64,000 nt of DNA from Pseudomonas sp. KU26590 (GCF_026153515.1 NZ_CP110644.1:1269501-1333500); one strand, 5' to 3'; counted from the first letter of the stretch, positions 52,117-61,344 are shown. A program made the numbers and translations. The notes: generated by a model not told the origin, from the letters alone.

Positions 52117-55100
52117 ATGACTGATTCTATTTTTAACCACTATCCCCGCCCGAAACCGGGTTCGCTGGTCGATCACGCAAATAACGAGGCCGAACTGTCA
52201 GCGCTGATCGTTTCGCAACTGCGCCACGCTCCCACTTTGCGCGAGACTGCCAGGCAGGTGCTGGCCGAGCAACTTGGCGAAGTCACGCCGTTTCCTAACC
52301 CTGACGCGCTGTTCATTCACAGGCAGTATGCCGGGGGAGCCGATCCTGCCCCGCTGTGTCTGACCGATACCCTGCTACACGCCCTCATGGGAGACAGGGT
52401 TTACCTTGATGACCCACAGGCCGTCCTCTCTATGCGAAAAGACTCCGCCCATGTCGCTTATACGTTGCCTGGGTTTCCACTTGGCGCGTTCAGGACAATG
52501 TGCGCAGACCTGATCAACAAGATGCCCGGTTATTTGAAGTTCAGTCTCAATGCGTATTGGGAAGTGGACGAACCGATGTTCAAAACCATTCCCGGTGAAA
52601 GTGCTGTCACCGGGACACGTGAGGAAGTCTTCGGGACGCTGCAGTCCTGGGTTTTCGGTCACGCCATTCGGTTAGCCGTAGGCAGAGGTGAGCTGAATAC
52701 TCAAGACGAAACCCGTCTGCTGCGCGTTGTCGGGGACGCCGATGCCAAAGGTCGTTATGCCGTGTCGTTGCGCACTTCGCAGGGCGGGCTGCTGCCCCTT
52801 GCAGGGGTTTACGCTGCGGCTGTAAACGATGTCGATGTCATCCCGCTGACTGAGGATGACAGCCCTATGGGCGTCTACCTGTTTAGCCCGGCGGGTGGAG
52901 TGGAGAAGTTCGCCACACTCACAGCGATGAGCGCGGCGCTGACGCAACGTCTGGAGCAGAATGCCACTGAGTATCGGCTGGCAGGGTGCCTGTCCCTCCA
53001 AGACCAGAGTTCGCTGGACAGCAACCCGGCAGGCGCGCTGCAAGCGGAGTATTCGCTGCTCAAAGAAAAGCCCGCGAGCCATTTGATCAGTCGCTTGCGT
53101 GAAAAACAGCTGAGTGACCTCAACCACCTGCTCGCTCACGCACCGTCGATGGATGCCGAGCCCGCGGCACGGCTGCGCATGTTCGATGACGCCACCCGCC
53201 TTGACGATCTGGAGGAGGCGCTGAATGTCCGCTACCTCGACCTGCTGGCGTTTATCCAGGAGCGACGTCTCCCCGACTGGATCAGGTTCGCGGCCCCTGA
53301 AGACCGTCTTCGCTACGACACCCTCGCCGCCGAGCAGGCACGGTGTGAAGGGCTTATGCAGGCACAGATGGCGGGAACCGAGTCTCCCGAGATCTATGCT
53401 CGCAACGAGATCGCTGATTACTTGATGAAGCATCTGGGCTTTACCGTCGATCCGTCGCGAGTGACGATTAATCTGCCAGACGAAATGCCGTTCGCCACCG
53501 GGCCCCTCAACGCGGTGTACACCCATACATTGCTGGGATTTGCCCTCGAGGGGCTGCCGGAGCTGGACGCGCGACTGAGCCCCGGTGTCGAGGTTGATCC
53601 CGCGTATTCACACCCGCGACTGGACTTCGACTTCATCTGCCGTTTGCTGAAAGACCTTGATCTGAAACAACGCTTCGAAAGCGAGCTGGAGCACCGTTAT
53701 CGCGAGCAGGCCACCCTGGACGCCATGGCAGCACTACGTGCCAGCACCATCGCCTTGAGTGCGTGGGCGGCGAAACTCCAGGGTCATCTTTCCGATCGCG
53801 GTCTTGCGTTGATCGAGCGAGCGCAGTCGAACTTCGGCAGCAACCGGGCATTGAGTGTCGGAGCCCTGTACTTGAAGGGCGGCGACCGCAGACTGGAAGA
53901 TGCGGTGGTCATCCGGGAGACCAACGGCGATGACGCGTTTTATGTGCTGTACGCCCCGGGGCATCCGAGTGGGCGCGATGTGTTCGACTTCGACAACTGG
54001 CGCAAGTTGTCGTTTGAAGTCGGCGGCTGGACGGCCTGCGCCCGAGGTGCCCAGTACTTGCTGGATCAGACCGTGGTCAATGCGGATCAGCACGTCGTGC
54101 CTTACATTGAAAGCCTTCGGCTGAAGCCTTCAGCCTGGAATGTGGACAGTGTTCAGTTCGTCACCGTCGACGCTTCCTCTTTCACTGGGGCGTTGTCGAG
54201 CTTGAGTCACTACAAGATCGAGCAGATGTTGACGCGTAATCGGATCGTGTCCAGTGCGCGTGCGCGGTACATCACCCGGCAGGATCGGATGGCGGCGGTG
54301 GTGCTGGAACAGCGGATCTCGGCATTGCAAAAAGCCTATGACGGTTTCGGCGTCATTCCATGGCGCGCCGCTGCTCGTCAGGAGTGCGAGCGCTTGATCG
54401 ACAAGCATCTGAAGGCTTCGGGCGTACCGGGACGCATCGACCCGGACACCGTGTTTTTTGACCTGGAAGGCAGCACGGGCAATGGGGAACCGGATTTTGG
54501 ACGGTATACAACGCTGCGGTGCCTGACCGACCTGTTCATGGTGGGTTACTCGGAAGAAGACTACGCCTTCGGCCCCGACGCTGCGGTGTACTCCTCCATT
54601 GGTCAGGATGTGTCCGCGCTTTCAGGGGCGTTCGTGGATCAGATGATCCGTGGGTCCAATTACGCAGATGAATACATCACCGACTTGCGCCGGCATACCC
54701 AAGGGCTGACCAACTCCCCGCCACCCAGGGTTCGCGGACTGTTCGCGCGCAAGACACATTATGAGCTGCGCCGTGACGCGCTGACCGAATACATGGCAGG
54801 CCGTCTCACTCCCGATCACTACATGTGGCTTGTCAGAATGGCCTCAAGCCTGGACAGCAGCATCGTCGGAAACACTGCCCAAACGCCCGGGACTCTCCAT
54901 CTCCTGATGATGGAGCACAAAACCTTTGCCGGTATTTACGTCTTCAAACCGGACCAGGACAATGCTCGGCTGGGGGCATGGGTCTACACGCCCGGGGCGC
55001 CGGACGGCCATCTGTTCCGTCAGGAAGAGGACGTCGTGCGCTCCGTCGCGCGGCCAGGCATGACTCGTTATTACTATGATCGGGTGCCTTACAGAGCACA

Positions 55101-55557
55101 GCGCATCATTGGCACGCTCATGCAAAAGCTTGAGATGTCACCGGTGATAGATGGCAAGCCTTACACGGTCAGCCATTCAACTCCGATCAGAAGCCTGGAA
55201 GGGTTGCACGGTATCGCCGTGCAGCACTTGATCGTTGATATTGATGCCCAAACCGAGAGCGTCGCCGAACGGCGCCTGCTCAACACGTATACCTTCATAC
55301 GTAAATACGGCGGCTATCTGGCTGACCTTCATCCCATGACCAAACTGGTGTGGACGGCCGTTCATGCTTCAGTGGATTTGTATCGCGGCGTCCAGGCCTA
55401 TCAGGATGGCGATCGAGAGCGCGCGCGCGGGTTTTTCGCCAAAGCGGCCTTCGGTGCCTTCAAGGCGGGCAGGCAGGTACGATCGATGCGCAAGGCCGAG
55501 AAGTTGAAACAGCTGGAAAAGGCGAAAAACAGCACCGGCTCGCTGGCTCGTTCCTGA
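52117..55557 (+). CDS. Large dermonecrotic-type (DUF6543) toxin-like protein
   Basis: A 1146-residue protein of the DUF6543/dermonecrotic-toxin N-terminal family found in many Pseudomonas. Recognisable are the N-terminal YPRPKPGSLVDHANNEAELS, repeated all-helical blocks with ALSVGALYLKGGDRRLEDAV near the middle, and the C-terminal PMTKLVWTAVHASVDLYRGV then QAYQDGDRERARGFF, a segment that in larger members precedes more sequence. No signal peptide or obvious catalytic module is seen here, and the protein ends in a Lys-rich tail, so it may be a short or tip-less member. Start at 52117 with CTGGAGCT; an ATG at 52069 is also in frame. Confidence 0.75.
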   Translation: MTDSIFNHYPRPKPGSLVDHANNEAELSALIVSQLRHAPTLRETARQVLAEQLGEVTPFPNPDALFIHRQYAGGADPAPLCLTDTLLHALMGDRVYLDDPQAVLSMRKDSAHVAYTLPGFPLGAFRTMCADLINKMPGYLKFSLNAYWEVDEPMFKTIPGESAVTGTREEVFGTLQSWVFGHAIRLAVGRGELNTQDETRLLRVVGDADAKGRYAVSLRTSQGGLLPLAGVYAAAVNDVDVIPLTEDDSPMGVYLFSPAGGVEKFATLTAMSAALTQRLEQNATEYRLAGCLSLQDQSSLDSNPAGALQAEYSLLKEKPASHLISRLREKQLSDLNHLLAHAPSMDAEPAARLRMFDDATRLDDLEEALNVRYLDLLAFIQERRLPDWIRFAAPEDRLRYDTLAAEQARCEGLMQAQMAGTESPEIYARNEIADYLMKHLGFTVDPSRVTINLPDEMPFATGPLNAVYTHTLLGFALEGLPELDARLSPGVEVDPAYSHPRLDFDFICRLLKDLDLKQRFESELEHRYREQATLDAMAALRASTIALSAWAAKLQGHLSDRGLALIERAQSNFGSNRALSVGALYLKGGDRRLEDAVVIRETNGDDAFYVLYAPGHPSGRDVFDFDNWRKLSFEVGGWTACARGAQYLLDQTVVNADQHVVPYIESLRLKPSAWNVDSVQFVTVDASSFTGALSSLSHYKIEQMLTRNRIVSSARARYITRQDRMAAVVLEQRISALQKAYDGFGVIPWRAAARQECERLIDKHLKASGVPGRIDPDTVFFDLEGSTGNGEPDFGRYTTLRCLTDLFMVGYSEEDYAFGPDAAVYSSIGQDVSALSGAFVDQMIRGSNYADEYITDLRRHTQGLTNSPPPRVRGLFARKTHYELRRDALTEYMAGRLTPDHYMWLVRMASSLDSSIVGNTAQTPGTLHLLMMEHKTFAGIYVFKPDQDNARLGAWVYTPGAPDGHLFRQEEDVVRSVARPGMTRYYYDRVPYRAQRIIGTLMQKLEMSPVIDGKPYTVSHSTPIRSLEGLHGIAVQHLIVDIDAQTESVAERRLLNTYTFIRKYGGYLADLHPMTKLVWTAVHASVDLYRGVQAYQDGDRERARGFFAKAAFGAFKAGRQVRSMRKAEKLKQLEKAKNSTGSLARS

Positions 55558-55560
55558 TTT

Positions 55561-56364
55561 TCAGTGCAGCGCGCCCATGCCGGGCAGCTGAACCAGACGC
55601 TGAGTGAGCCGCATCCGTTGAACCGGGTCATCACTCAACATCAATGCATGCTCCAGGTCGAACCGTTCGGCCTGCGGGCATTCCAGATGCTGATACAGGC
55701 TGGCACGGGCGAGATAATCGCTGGTGTTGGCCTGGCCCAGTTCCATCACGCGGGTCGCGTCCTTGAGTGCGGCGATCAAGTCGTCGTTTAGCTGATGCAG
55801 GTACCGCAGGTTTCGCGACAGTCGCTGCACCATCGCCGCGGGCGTCGCGGTTTTCATGTGCTCAGCCCGCAGCGGCATGTCTGCGCCGAACTGGCGTAGC
55901 AACAATTCCCGGCAATCCTTCGGGTAAAGCCTGCGCCCGCCGCAAGGGTCTAGCGTATGGTCGGCGCCGGGCACACGCAGCAGAAAATGCCCCGGGAAAT
56001 TCACGCCCTCAAGGGGGATCTCCAGACGCCTGGCGAGCTCCAGCGCAATCAGCGCCAGCCCCAGAGGTTGGCCGCGACGACGTTCGAGTATCTTGTGAAT
56101 CAAGGCAGCCTGCGGTTTGGGCTGAGCAGCATCGTCCTGCTGAAATCCCAGCGTCGCCAGTTGCCGCAGCAATGGCTGGGCAAGCTCTGTGGCCGGCAAT
56201 AAAGGAAGCGCGGCGCTGACGCTGCGTTCCAGAGCGGTGAGCTGGTCGCGGATGATCTGGAAATCAACCTGGCCTTCATGCTCTGAGGCGATCCACGAAG
56301 CGGCTTCAAACGTGGACGGCGGGGTCCGTTCAAGACAGGCAATGCATTGCTGGCGCGGATTCAT
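55561..56364 (-). CDS. SirB1-family protein
   Basis: A 267-residue protein of the SirB1 (transglutaminase-like plus TPR) family. It has ALIHKILERRRGQPLGLALI, LEIPLEGVNFPGHFLLRVPG, and a C-terminal TPR-like stretch with NTSDYLARASLYQHLECPQA. Role unclear. It converges with the toxin gene only three bases away and is divergent from leucine dehydrogenase, matching the P. aeruginosa PA3419-PA3418 order. Confidence 0.87.
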   Translation of the reverse strand: MNPRQQCIACLERTPPSTFEAASWIASEHEGQVDFQIIRDQLTALERSVSAALPLLPATELAQPLLRQLATLGFQQDDAAQPKPQAALIHKILERRRGQPLGLALIALELARRLEIPLEGVNFPGHFLLRVPGADHTLDPCGGRRLYPKDCRELLLRQFGADMPLRAEHMKTATPAAMVQRLSRNLRYLHQLNDDLIAALKDATRVMELGQANTSDYLARASLYQHLECPQAERFDLEHALMLSDDPVQRMRLTQRLVQLPGMGALH

Positions 56365-56559
56365 CGACTTCTCCGGCAGGATAAGACGGCTGAGAAGAAT
56401 TGTACTGATGGCTCAGTTTTAGCCTTGGCCGTTGCCTTCGTCCAGCGTTGATTCATCGCACGCGTTGAACGGCAGTCCGTCGTCCGGATCCGCCCGCACC
56501 GGCCTTCTTTTTTTCAACCAGCGCCTATACTCGGCAGTACGGAAAAGGGAGCAGTGCCC

Positions 56560-57582
56560 ATGTTCGCTCTCATGCAAAGCTCACGCGTGCAATCACTGCA
56601 CATGATGGTTGAACCGCGCACCGGCCTGAAGGCGGTGATTGCGATCCACAGCAGCCAGAAAGGTCCGGCGATGGGAGGGTGTCGCTACCTGTCCTATCCA
56701 AACGAAGAAAGTGCCATTGAGGACGCCATTCAGCTGGCGAGGAACATGAGCTACAAAGCTGTGCTCGCCGGGTTGTCACTGGGCGGTGGAACGGCAGTGA
56801 TCATGCGTCCGGCCCACGTCCCTGATCGGGCTGCCTTGTTCGAGGCGTTCGGACGATTCGTGCAGACCCTCGACGGCCGTTACGTCACGGCCATGGACAG
56901 CGGCACCTCGCGAGAGGACATGGACTGCATTGCCCAATCCACCCAGCACGTCACCAGCACCACGGCGGTCGGCGACCCGTCAGCACACACCGCGCTGGGC
57001 TTGTACGCGGGGATTCGCACGACTGCAATGGCAAGACTGGGCAGCGAAAACCTGGAAGGTCTGCGCGTGGCGATTCAGGGGTTGGGGCATGTGGGTTACG
57101 CGCTCGCAGAACAGCTGCATGCGGCAGGCGCCGAGTTGTTGGTGGCGGACCTGGACAGCGGCAAGGTTCAGCTCGCCATGGAGGAACTGGGCGCCAAGCC
57201 GATTGCCATCGAAGCGCTGCTCAGCACCCCTTGCGACATCCTTGCACCGTGCGGGCTGGGCGGCGTGCTCAACAGCCACAGTGTGACCAAGTTGCGCTGC
57301 GCCGCAGTCGCGGGTGGTGCCAATAATCAACTGAGCTGCGCCGCAATTGCCGACCAACTGGAAGCGCGAGGCATTCTGTATGCCCCGGATTACGTGATCA
57401 ATTCCGGCGGCCTGATCTATGTCGCGCTGCATCATCAGGGGCAAAGCCCGGGCACCATCACCTCGCATCTGTCTCTGATCGGCACGCGGCTGACCGAGGT
57501 GTTTGCCCATGCGCAAGCTGAAAAGCGCTCACCCGCACGGGTGGCGGATGAGTTGGCAGAGCGGTTGCTGGACATGGAGTGA
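56560..57582 (+). CDS. ldh: Leucine dehydrogenase with catalytic Lys replaced by Thr
   Basis: A 340-residue NAD-dependent Glu/Leu/Phe/Val dehydrogenase family member (leucine to 4-methyl-2-oxopentanoate). GPAMGGCRYL, Lys66 in NMSYKAVLAGL and the NAD loop IQGLGHVGYALAEQL are present. The active-site signature LGGGK is LGGGT here: Thr78 stands 12 residues after Lys66, exactly where the catalytic Lys80 of Bacillus leucine dehydrogenase falls relative to Lys68. ACG differs from AAG by one base. Activity may be lost. Start at 56560 with AGGGAG; a GTG at 56554 is possible. Confidence 0.9.
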   Translation: MFALMQSSRVQSLHMMVEPRTGLKAVIAIHSSQKGPAMGGCRYLSYPNEESAIEDAIQLARNMSYKAVLAGLSLGGGTAVIMRPAHVPDRAALFEAFGRFVQTLDGRYVTAMDSGTSREDMDCIAQSTQHVTSTTAVGDPSAHTALGLYAGIRTTAMARLGSENLEGLRVAIQGLGHVGYALAEQLHAAGAELLVADLDSGKVQLAMEELGAKPIAIEALLSTPCDILAPCGLGGVLNSHSVTKLRCAAVAGGANNQLSCAAIADQLEARGILYAPDYVINSGGLIYVALHHQGQSPGTITSHLSLIGTRLTEVFAHAQAEKRSPARVADELAERLLDME

Positions 57583-57638
57583 GTCGCTTGCGTGGTAAAC
57601 CTGCATTCAGCGTGCTGAACCCGAATTCGCAGGCCTGA

Positions 57639-57905
57639 TTACTCTGCCTTTTCCGCCGCAGGTGCCAGTTCGTTGAGTGCCAGGGCATTGCTCTTGAATG
57701 CGGCAGCGAAGACGGCGCGATTTTTCGCCATGAAAATGCTGGCATCTTCTGCGTGTTTTTCGGAGAGGCCTGCGACGTTCTTCATCAATACATCGGTGAG
57801 CAGTTCTGCCAGTTCCAGCATCTGATCATGGGCATCGGCGAGTTTGCGGTCCACGAACGTAGTCTCCAAATCACGGGTACTGCGGTAAAGGGTTTCAACA
57901 GCCAT
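57639..57905 (-). CDS. yebG: YebG-family SOS-induced protein
   Basis: An 88-residue protein with the YebG pattern MAVETLYRSTRDLETTFVDR, KLADAHDQMLELAELLTDVL and IFMAKNRAVFAAAF. YebG is a small DNA-damage-inducible protein of unclear mechanism. A consensus LexA box lies about 100 bases upstream of the start. I chose the ATG at 57905 (GAGG seven bases before) over 57923. Confidence 0.88.
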   Translation of the reverse strand: MAVETLYRSTRDLETTFVDRKLADAHDQMLELAELLTDVLMKNVAGLSEKHAEDASIFMAKNRAVFAAAFKSNALALNELAPAAEKAE

Positions 57906-58005
57906 TGTTGGCCTCGTCGTCATTTCCAGAGGTGTAAGGGATCAGCCCGGGCGCTCAACGCTTCGGCCGACGGATGATGCAAAGACAGCGTGCTCCGTCT
58001 TTTTA

Positions 58006-58021
58006 CTGTGTATTTATACAG
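58006..58021 (-). promoter_or_regulatory. LexA (SOS) box of yebG
   Basis: CTGTGTATTTATACAG has the CTG-N10-CAG frame with AT-rich centre, matching the gamma-proteobacterial LexA consensus except one position. It lies upstream of the yebG-family gene on the minus strand. Confidence 0.88.
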
Positions 58022-58325
58022 TGCGCAGCATAGGCGAATCGCCTTGGCTTGGGTAGGGGGTGCGCGCTCACTTTTTTGCCAGGCGCGGCCTTGCGACATC
58101 TGGTCACGTTCTCAACCTTAGCCGATGGCCCTATTAATGCTTGCCTACAGCCAGGCCGCGCATGAGTAAAGTGTCATGCGCGCGGAGCATCATCCCTGCC
58201 CGGTCACTCAAGGAACTACATCGTGAACATCAACGCGGCCATAGCCCTGCGTCGACAGATCCACTGCTGCGCTGAACCGCAGCGCTCGTTATGAACACTT
58301 TTGTTTTGGTCAGGGGAGGTGAGGG
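58022..58325. other. 304-base gap between yebG promoter and psiE
   Basis: No gene. It contains a 9-base inverted repeat, CGCGCATGA (58157-58165) and TCATGCGCG (58174-58182), with an 8-base loop, perhaps a regulator site. No Pho box was found, despite the psiE name. The psiE ribosome site GGGGAGGTGAGGG is at the right end. Confidence 0.55.
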
Positions 58326-58772
58326 ATGGCGGGTGTGAGATGGGCAGATCGAATGCGGGCGAAGCTTCATGGCGGCGCCAACAGCCTGGGCAACTTGGCC
58401 GTGGAAGCGTTTCATTATCTGGCGCTGTTCGGCATTGGCGCGGTGACCGCCTACGCCGCGATCAAGGCTTTCATCGGCATGCTCGGGCAAGAATACATCG
58501 CGGTGGACGATATTCTGCTGTTGTTCATCTACCTCGAACTGGGCGCGATGGTCGGGATTTATTTCAAGACCAACCACATGCCCCTGCGCTTCTTGCTCTA
58601 TATCGGCGTGACCGCTTTGATTCGCTTGCTAATCAGTGACGTGTCGCACCACAAGGCGCCGGATCTGGGGATTATCTACGTCTGCGGCGGCGTGCTGTTG
58701 CTGGCGTTCTCGATTCTGGTCGTGAGGTATTCCTCGTCGAGGTATCCTTCGGTGCAGGAGAAAGTGGATTAG
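58326..58772 (+). CDS. psiE: PsiE-family membrane protein
   Basis: A 148-residue inner-membrane protein of the PsiE (phosphate-starvation-inducible E) family with four hydrophobic segments: residues ~30-50, 60-80, 90-105 and 115-135. Conserved pieces are VDDILLLFIYLELGAMVGIY and MPLRFLLYIGVTALIRLLI. Function unknown. The start has a strong purine-rich ribosome site. Confidence 0.88.
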   Translation: MAGVRWADRMRAKLHGGANSLGNLAVEAFHYLALFGIGAVTAYAAIKAFIGMLGQEYIAVDDILLLFIYLELGAMVGIYFKTNHMPLRFLLYIGVTALIRLLISDVSHHKAPDLGIIYVCGGVLLLAFSILVVRYSSSRYPSVQEKVD

Positions 58773-58926
58773 TGATGAGGCGAGTCCTTATCGTTAAGGG
58801 CTCATTCCACGCTTGTCTGACTAATGCTTGGCGTTTGGCGTGCATGCGGTTAGTACCCAGCGCCGAGAAGCAGCGGTACGTCTTCGGAGAGTTAATATCG
58901 TCCAGGGTTAATAGAGCAAGACTCTT

Positions 58927-59235
58927 TTATTTTCTGACCTGATTCATGATTTCTTCTATCATTTTGAGCATGTCACGACCTTCGATGAGTTCAACATAAA
59001 AGTTGCTGTAGGCCCCAGAGAGATCGCGATATTTCCGGAGATTTGATTCATCCATTAAGCGACCGCCTGGTATATCCCGTGCCTCAACCTGAGTAGTGAT
59101 CTCACCACGCTCAGCGGCGGATATCAAATGCTCCATTTGTCCGTACAAGGCCAGTGCCGCTGGCTCTTTTTCTTTATACAGTTCCAGTTGTTTCCGCAGT
59201 TCTATGGCGGCTTGTCTTAACGCTTGAATATCCAT
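58927..59235 (-). CDS. Small helical protein, unknown (immunity-like?)
   Basis: A 102-residue all-helical charged protein starting MDIQALRQAAIELRKQLELY and containing AALALYGQMEHLISAAERGE and LRKYRDLSGAYSNFYVELIE. Size and pattern recall small helical immunity proteins such as Tsi6, but the resemblance is weak. AT-rich compared with its neighbours, which suggests transfer. No toxin gene is next to it, so it would be an orphan immunity gene if that reading is right. Confidence 0.6.
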   Translation of the reverse strand: MDIQALRQAAIELRKQLELYKEKEPAALALYGQMEHLISAAERGEITTQVEARDIPGGRLMDESNLRKYRDLSGAYSNFYVELIEGRDMLKMIEEIMNQVRK

Positions 59236-59432
59236 AATCAGTCCTTATTGCCGATTTCGCTTTGCTGCAGACTTTAGCTGACCACCGTCATCTGCCTGGT
59301 CGCAATTGTCGTGATATTGCCCAAATGCTGAGGTTGGTGCGGCTCTGCTTAGGAAAGCCTCAGCGCGCCTTGGAGACCATTGCTTGCAACCAATGAACTG
59401 CTTTCGATGACCTATCCACCAGCAAATCCATA

Positions 59433-59463
59433 AAAAATGCCCCGTCTCAGCGGGGCATTTTTG
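59433..59463. terminator. Intrinsic terminator
   Basis: AAAAAATGCCCC pairs with GGGGCATTTTT around GTCTCAGC-like loop; usable on both strands. It would end the YXWGXW lipoprotein transcript on the minus strand. Confidence 0.88.
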
Positions 59464-59477
59464 CGTGGGGCAGGCCG

Positions 59478-59822
59478 TCAGTTTACCCAGACGCCCACAT
59501 GGTAATGCCAGCCATCGCCCCGGCTTTCCCAGTACGGATGTTGATAGCGATAGCCCGGCCGTACCGCTTCCCAGTGGCCATGCTCGGCGACGTAGCGGTT
59601 GCCGTTCCAGCGCCAGTAGCCACGTGACCAGACATAGCCCGGGCGAGGGCCGGGTTCTTCTTCGATGACGCGCACGGGCGGCGCTTGCGGGGCGACGACT
59701 TCAACGTATTCGGCGCGGGGCGCGGGTCGATCAACCACCCTTCGCTCGTGCACCACTCTTTCTTCCACGCAGCCGGTCGCCAGGGCCAGCGCGCCAATCA
59801 GCGCTATGTATCGTAGAGACAT
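59478..59822 (-). CDS. YXWGXW-type repeat lipoprotein
   Basis: A 114-residue lipoprotein: MSLRYIALIGALALATGC, lipobox Cys18. After an acidic, Pro-rich linker come the aromatic repeats GYVWSRGYWRWNGNRYVAEH and HGHWEAVRPGYRYQHPYWES, the YXWGXW-repeat pattern (Tyr/Trp with Gly and His). It should sit at the outer membrane or face the periplasm; function unknown. Start at 59822 with TGAGGTGA upstream. Confidence 0.85.
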   Translation of the reverse strand: MSLRYIALIGALALATGCVEERVVHERRVVDRPAPRAEYVEVVAPQAPPVRVIEEEPGPRPGYVWSRGYWRWNGNRYVAEHGHWEAVRPGYRYQHPYWESRGDGWHYHVGVWVN

Positions 59823-60053
59823 ATCGTCACCTCAGACTTGTCCAGACTCTGCTGCTCGCCGTTTTTTGTAACGGGCAGCCGGCTTGCTACAGGTTTGTTG
59901 TAACAGGTGCTTTCTGTCTGGGGGCTGAATCGGCGGGACTTACAGGGGAGTGGGCGATCATCGGCGGGTGGCAGGGCGCATCGAGAGTGATGCCCCGAAG
60001 AGGCTGCGCTGGAGAGGCGATAGATATCACCTCACTCCATACGCATCAAACAA

Positions 60054-60383
60054 TCAGATACCGGCAGTCAGCTGCGGACGGCTGAGGAAGCGGGTTCGTG
60101 TGGGCGGCGGCGAGAGTTGCTTGAGGTCGCCGTCGGTCATGGCCGCCAGAATCTTGATGGCGCTATGGCCTTGTTCGATGGCAATGCCGAACTGGATGCT
60201 TTCGATCAAGCGACGCAGACGCTTGGGCGAGTTGCGTTGTTCGGCGCTCAGCAGGCGTTTGGCGACCACACCTGACTCATTCGACAGCGTCAGCATGATG
60301 GTCCCGTCGAGGCCCTGAATACTCAAGTTGACCCGGTAGTCGGGATGGAAGGCGTCGGTGATCAGTTGAAAAGGGTTATCCAT
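60054..60383 (-). CDS. DUF3509 protein
   Basis: A 109-residue soluble protein of the DUF3509 family, which is nearly confined to Pseudomonas. It starts MDNPFQLITDAFHPDYRVNL and has GTIMLTLSNESGVVAKRLLS and LRRLIESIQFGIAIEQGHSA. Function unknown. Start ATG at 60383 with GTTAACAGGTAACAGGCC upstream (AGGTAACAGG as ribosome site). Confidence 0.85.
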   Translation of the reverse strand: MDNPFQLITDAFHPDYRVNLSIQGLDGTIMLTLSNESGVVAKRLLSAEQRNSPKRLRRLIESIQFGIAIEQGHSAIKILAAMTDGDLKQLSPPPTRTRFLSRPQLTAGI

Positions 60384-60851
60384 GGCCTGTTACCTGTTAA
60401 CGATCTGCATAAGTTGACTGGGGGTGAATCCCTTTAGTTCTTGAAGCCGATCAACGGTTAATGATTCCTGCCCTGGCCGCGCTCGCTGAAGTCGCGGTGA
60501 TATCCATAAGTGGTCCGTTGAAACGTCGTCCCATTGAGCGAGTCACTGCGCGCGGAGCCAATAAGCTCGCGGCGTGCAGGTGAGGTGTAAGCTCGACGAT
60601 ACAAAGCTTGCAGGGTTTGGGCCACAAGGGACGAAAGGTGCGAATGCTCCCGGCAGGCGGACCGCAAGGCCCTGAATCGAGAAGCAGGTCACTGTTTCAG
60701 CGGTCCATCTTGTAGTGGCCAACGGCTTGGTCAATTCCCGGCCAGCACCATTAGCGCGCCTGATGCCTTCTTTGTGTGCGTAGCGTTGGAAGCGAACTTT
60801 CGCAGGTTTATCGCAGCGCTCCATTCGGGCTCTCGGCAATTAATAAACGCG
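60384..60851. other. 468-base gap without a convincing gene
   Basis: Short frames on both strands lack ribosome sites and known sequence. The right edge leads into the HPF terminator. No REP, tRNA or mobile element recognised. Confidence 0.5.
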
Positions 60852-60852
60852 C

Positions 60853-60888
60853 AAAAAAAGGGGCGGGCCCGTTTCCAGGCCCGCCCCT
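60853..60888 (-). terminator. Intrinsic terminator of the HPF/RaiA-like gene
   Basis: AGGGGCGGGCC (60859-60869) pairs with GGCCCGCCCCT (60878-60888); on the minus strand it is followed by seven T residues. Confidence 0.92.
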
Positions 60889-60921
60889 CATTCAGCAGTT
60901 CAGTGTCTCAAGGCTGCTGCA

Positions 60922-61344
60922 TCAGCCGTGCAATGCTTCATCCTTCTCGAGAAATTCTTCTTCGAGCAACGCATCAGCACTGACGGGCTCGTCATCCGGA
61001 TCGCTTTCAATCACAGGCGCCGCGCCGCGTTTGTTGCCGCGCAGTTTTCCGAAAAGGTGTTCCAGGGCGTGGTCCAGTTTGACCGCTGCGCCATCCACTG
61101 CCTGATCGATCGAATCGGCTTTGTGGGTCACGGAAATAGGTTGGTGTCCTTTTGGCCGGGCTTCCATCTGGCAACGGATGTCATGCGGGCCGGGCTTGTC
61201 GCCGTTTTCGTCGTTGATGTGGACTTCAACGCGGGTCAGATCCTCTTCGTATCGTTCGAGCGTAGTTTCAACCGTGGTTCGTACCCACTCCTCCAGACGG
61301 ACGCTGTTTTCGATGTGGTTATCGCTGTTGACCTGGATTTGCAT
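60922..61344 (-). CDS. HPF/RaiA-family ribosome-associated protein
   Basis: A 140-residue protein starting MQIQVNSDNHIENSVRLEEW, with VEVHINDENGDKPGPHDIRC and AVDGAAVKLDHALEHLFGKL. It keeps the HPF/RaiA (sigma-54 modulation/S30EA) double-stranded-RNA-binding fold that binds the small ribosomal subunit in stationary phase. The C-terminal acidic tail is unlike standard HPF. It probably helps ribosome protection under stress; not the canonical hpf, which lies beside rpoN. Confidence 0.85.
   Translation of the reverse strand: MQIQVNSDNHIENSVRLEEWVRTTVETTLERYEEDLTRVEVHINDENGDKPGPHDIRCQMEARPKGHQPISVTHKADSIDQAVDGAAVKLDHALEHLFGKLRGNKRGAAPVIESDPDDEPVSADALLEEEFLEKDEALHG

Noticed and set aside
58141..58325. 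Pho box upstream of psiE
   Set aside because: Only one TGTCAT half-site (58172) with no partner at 11-base spacing on either side.
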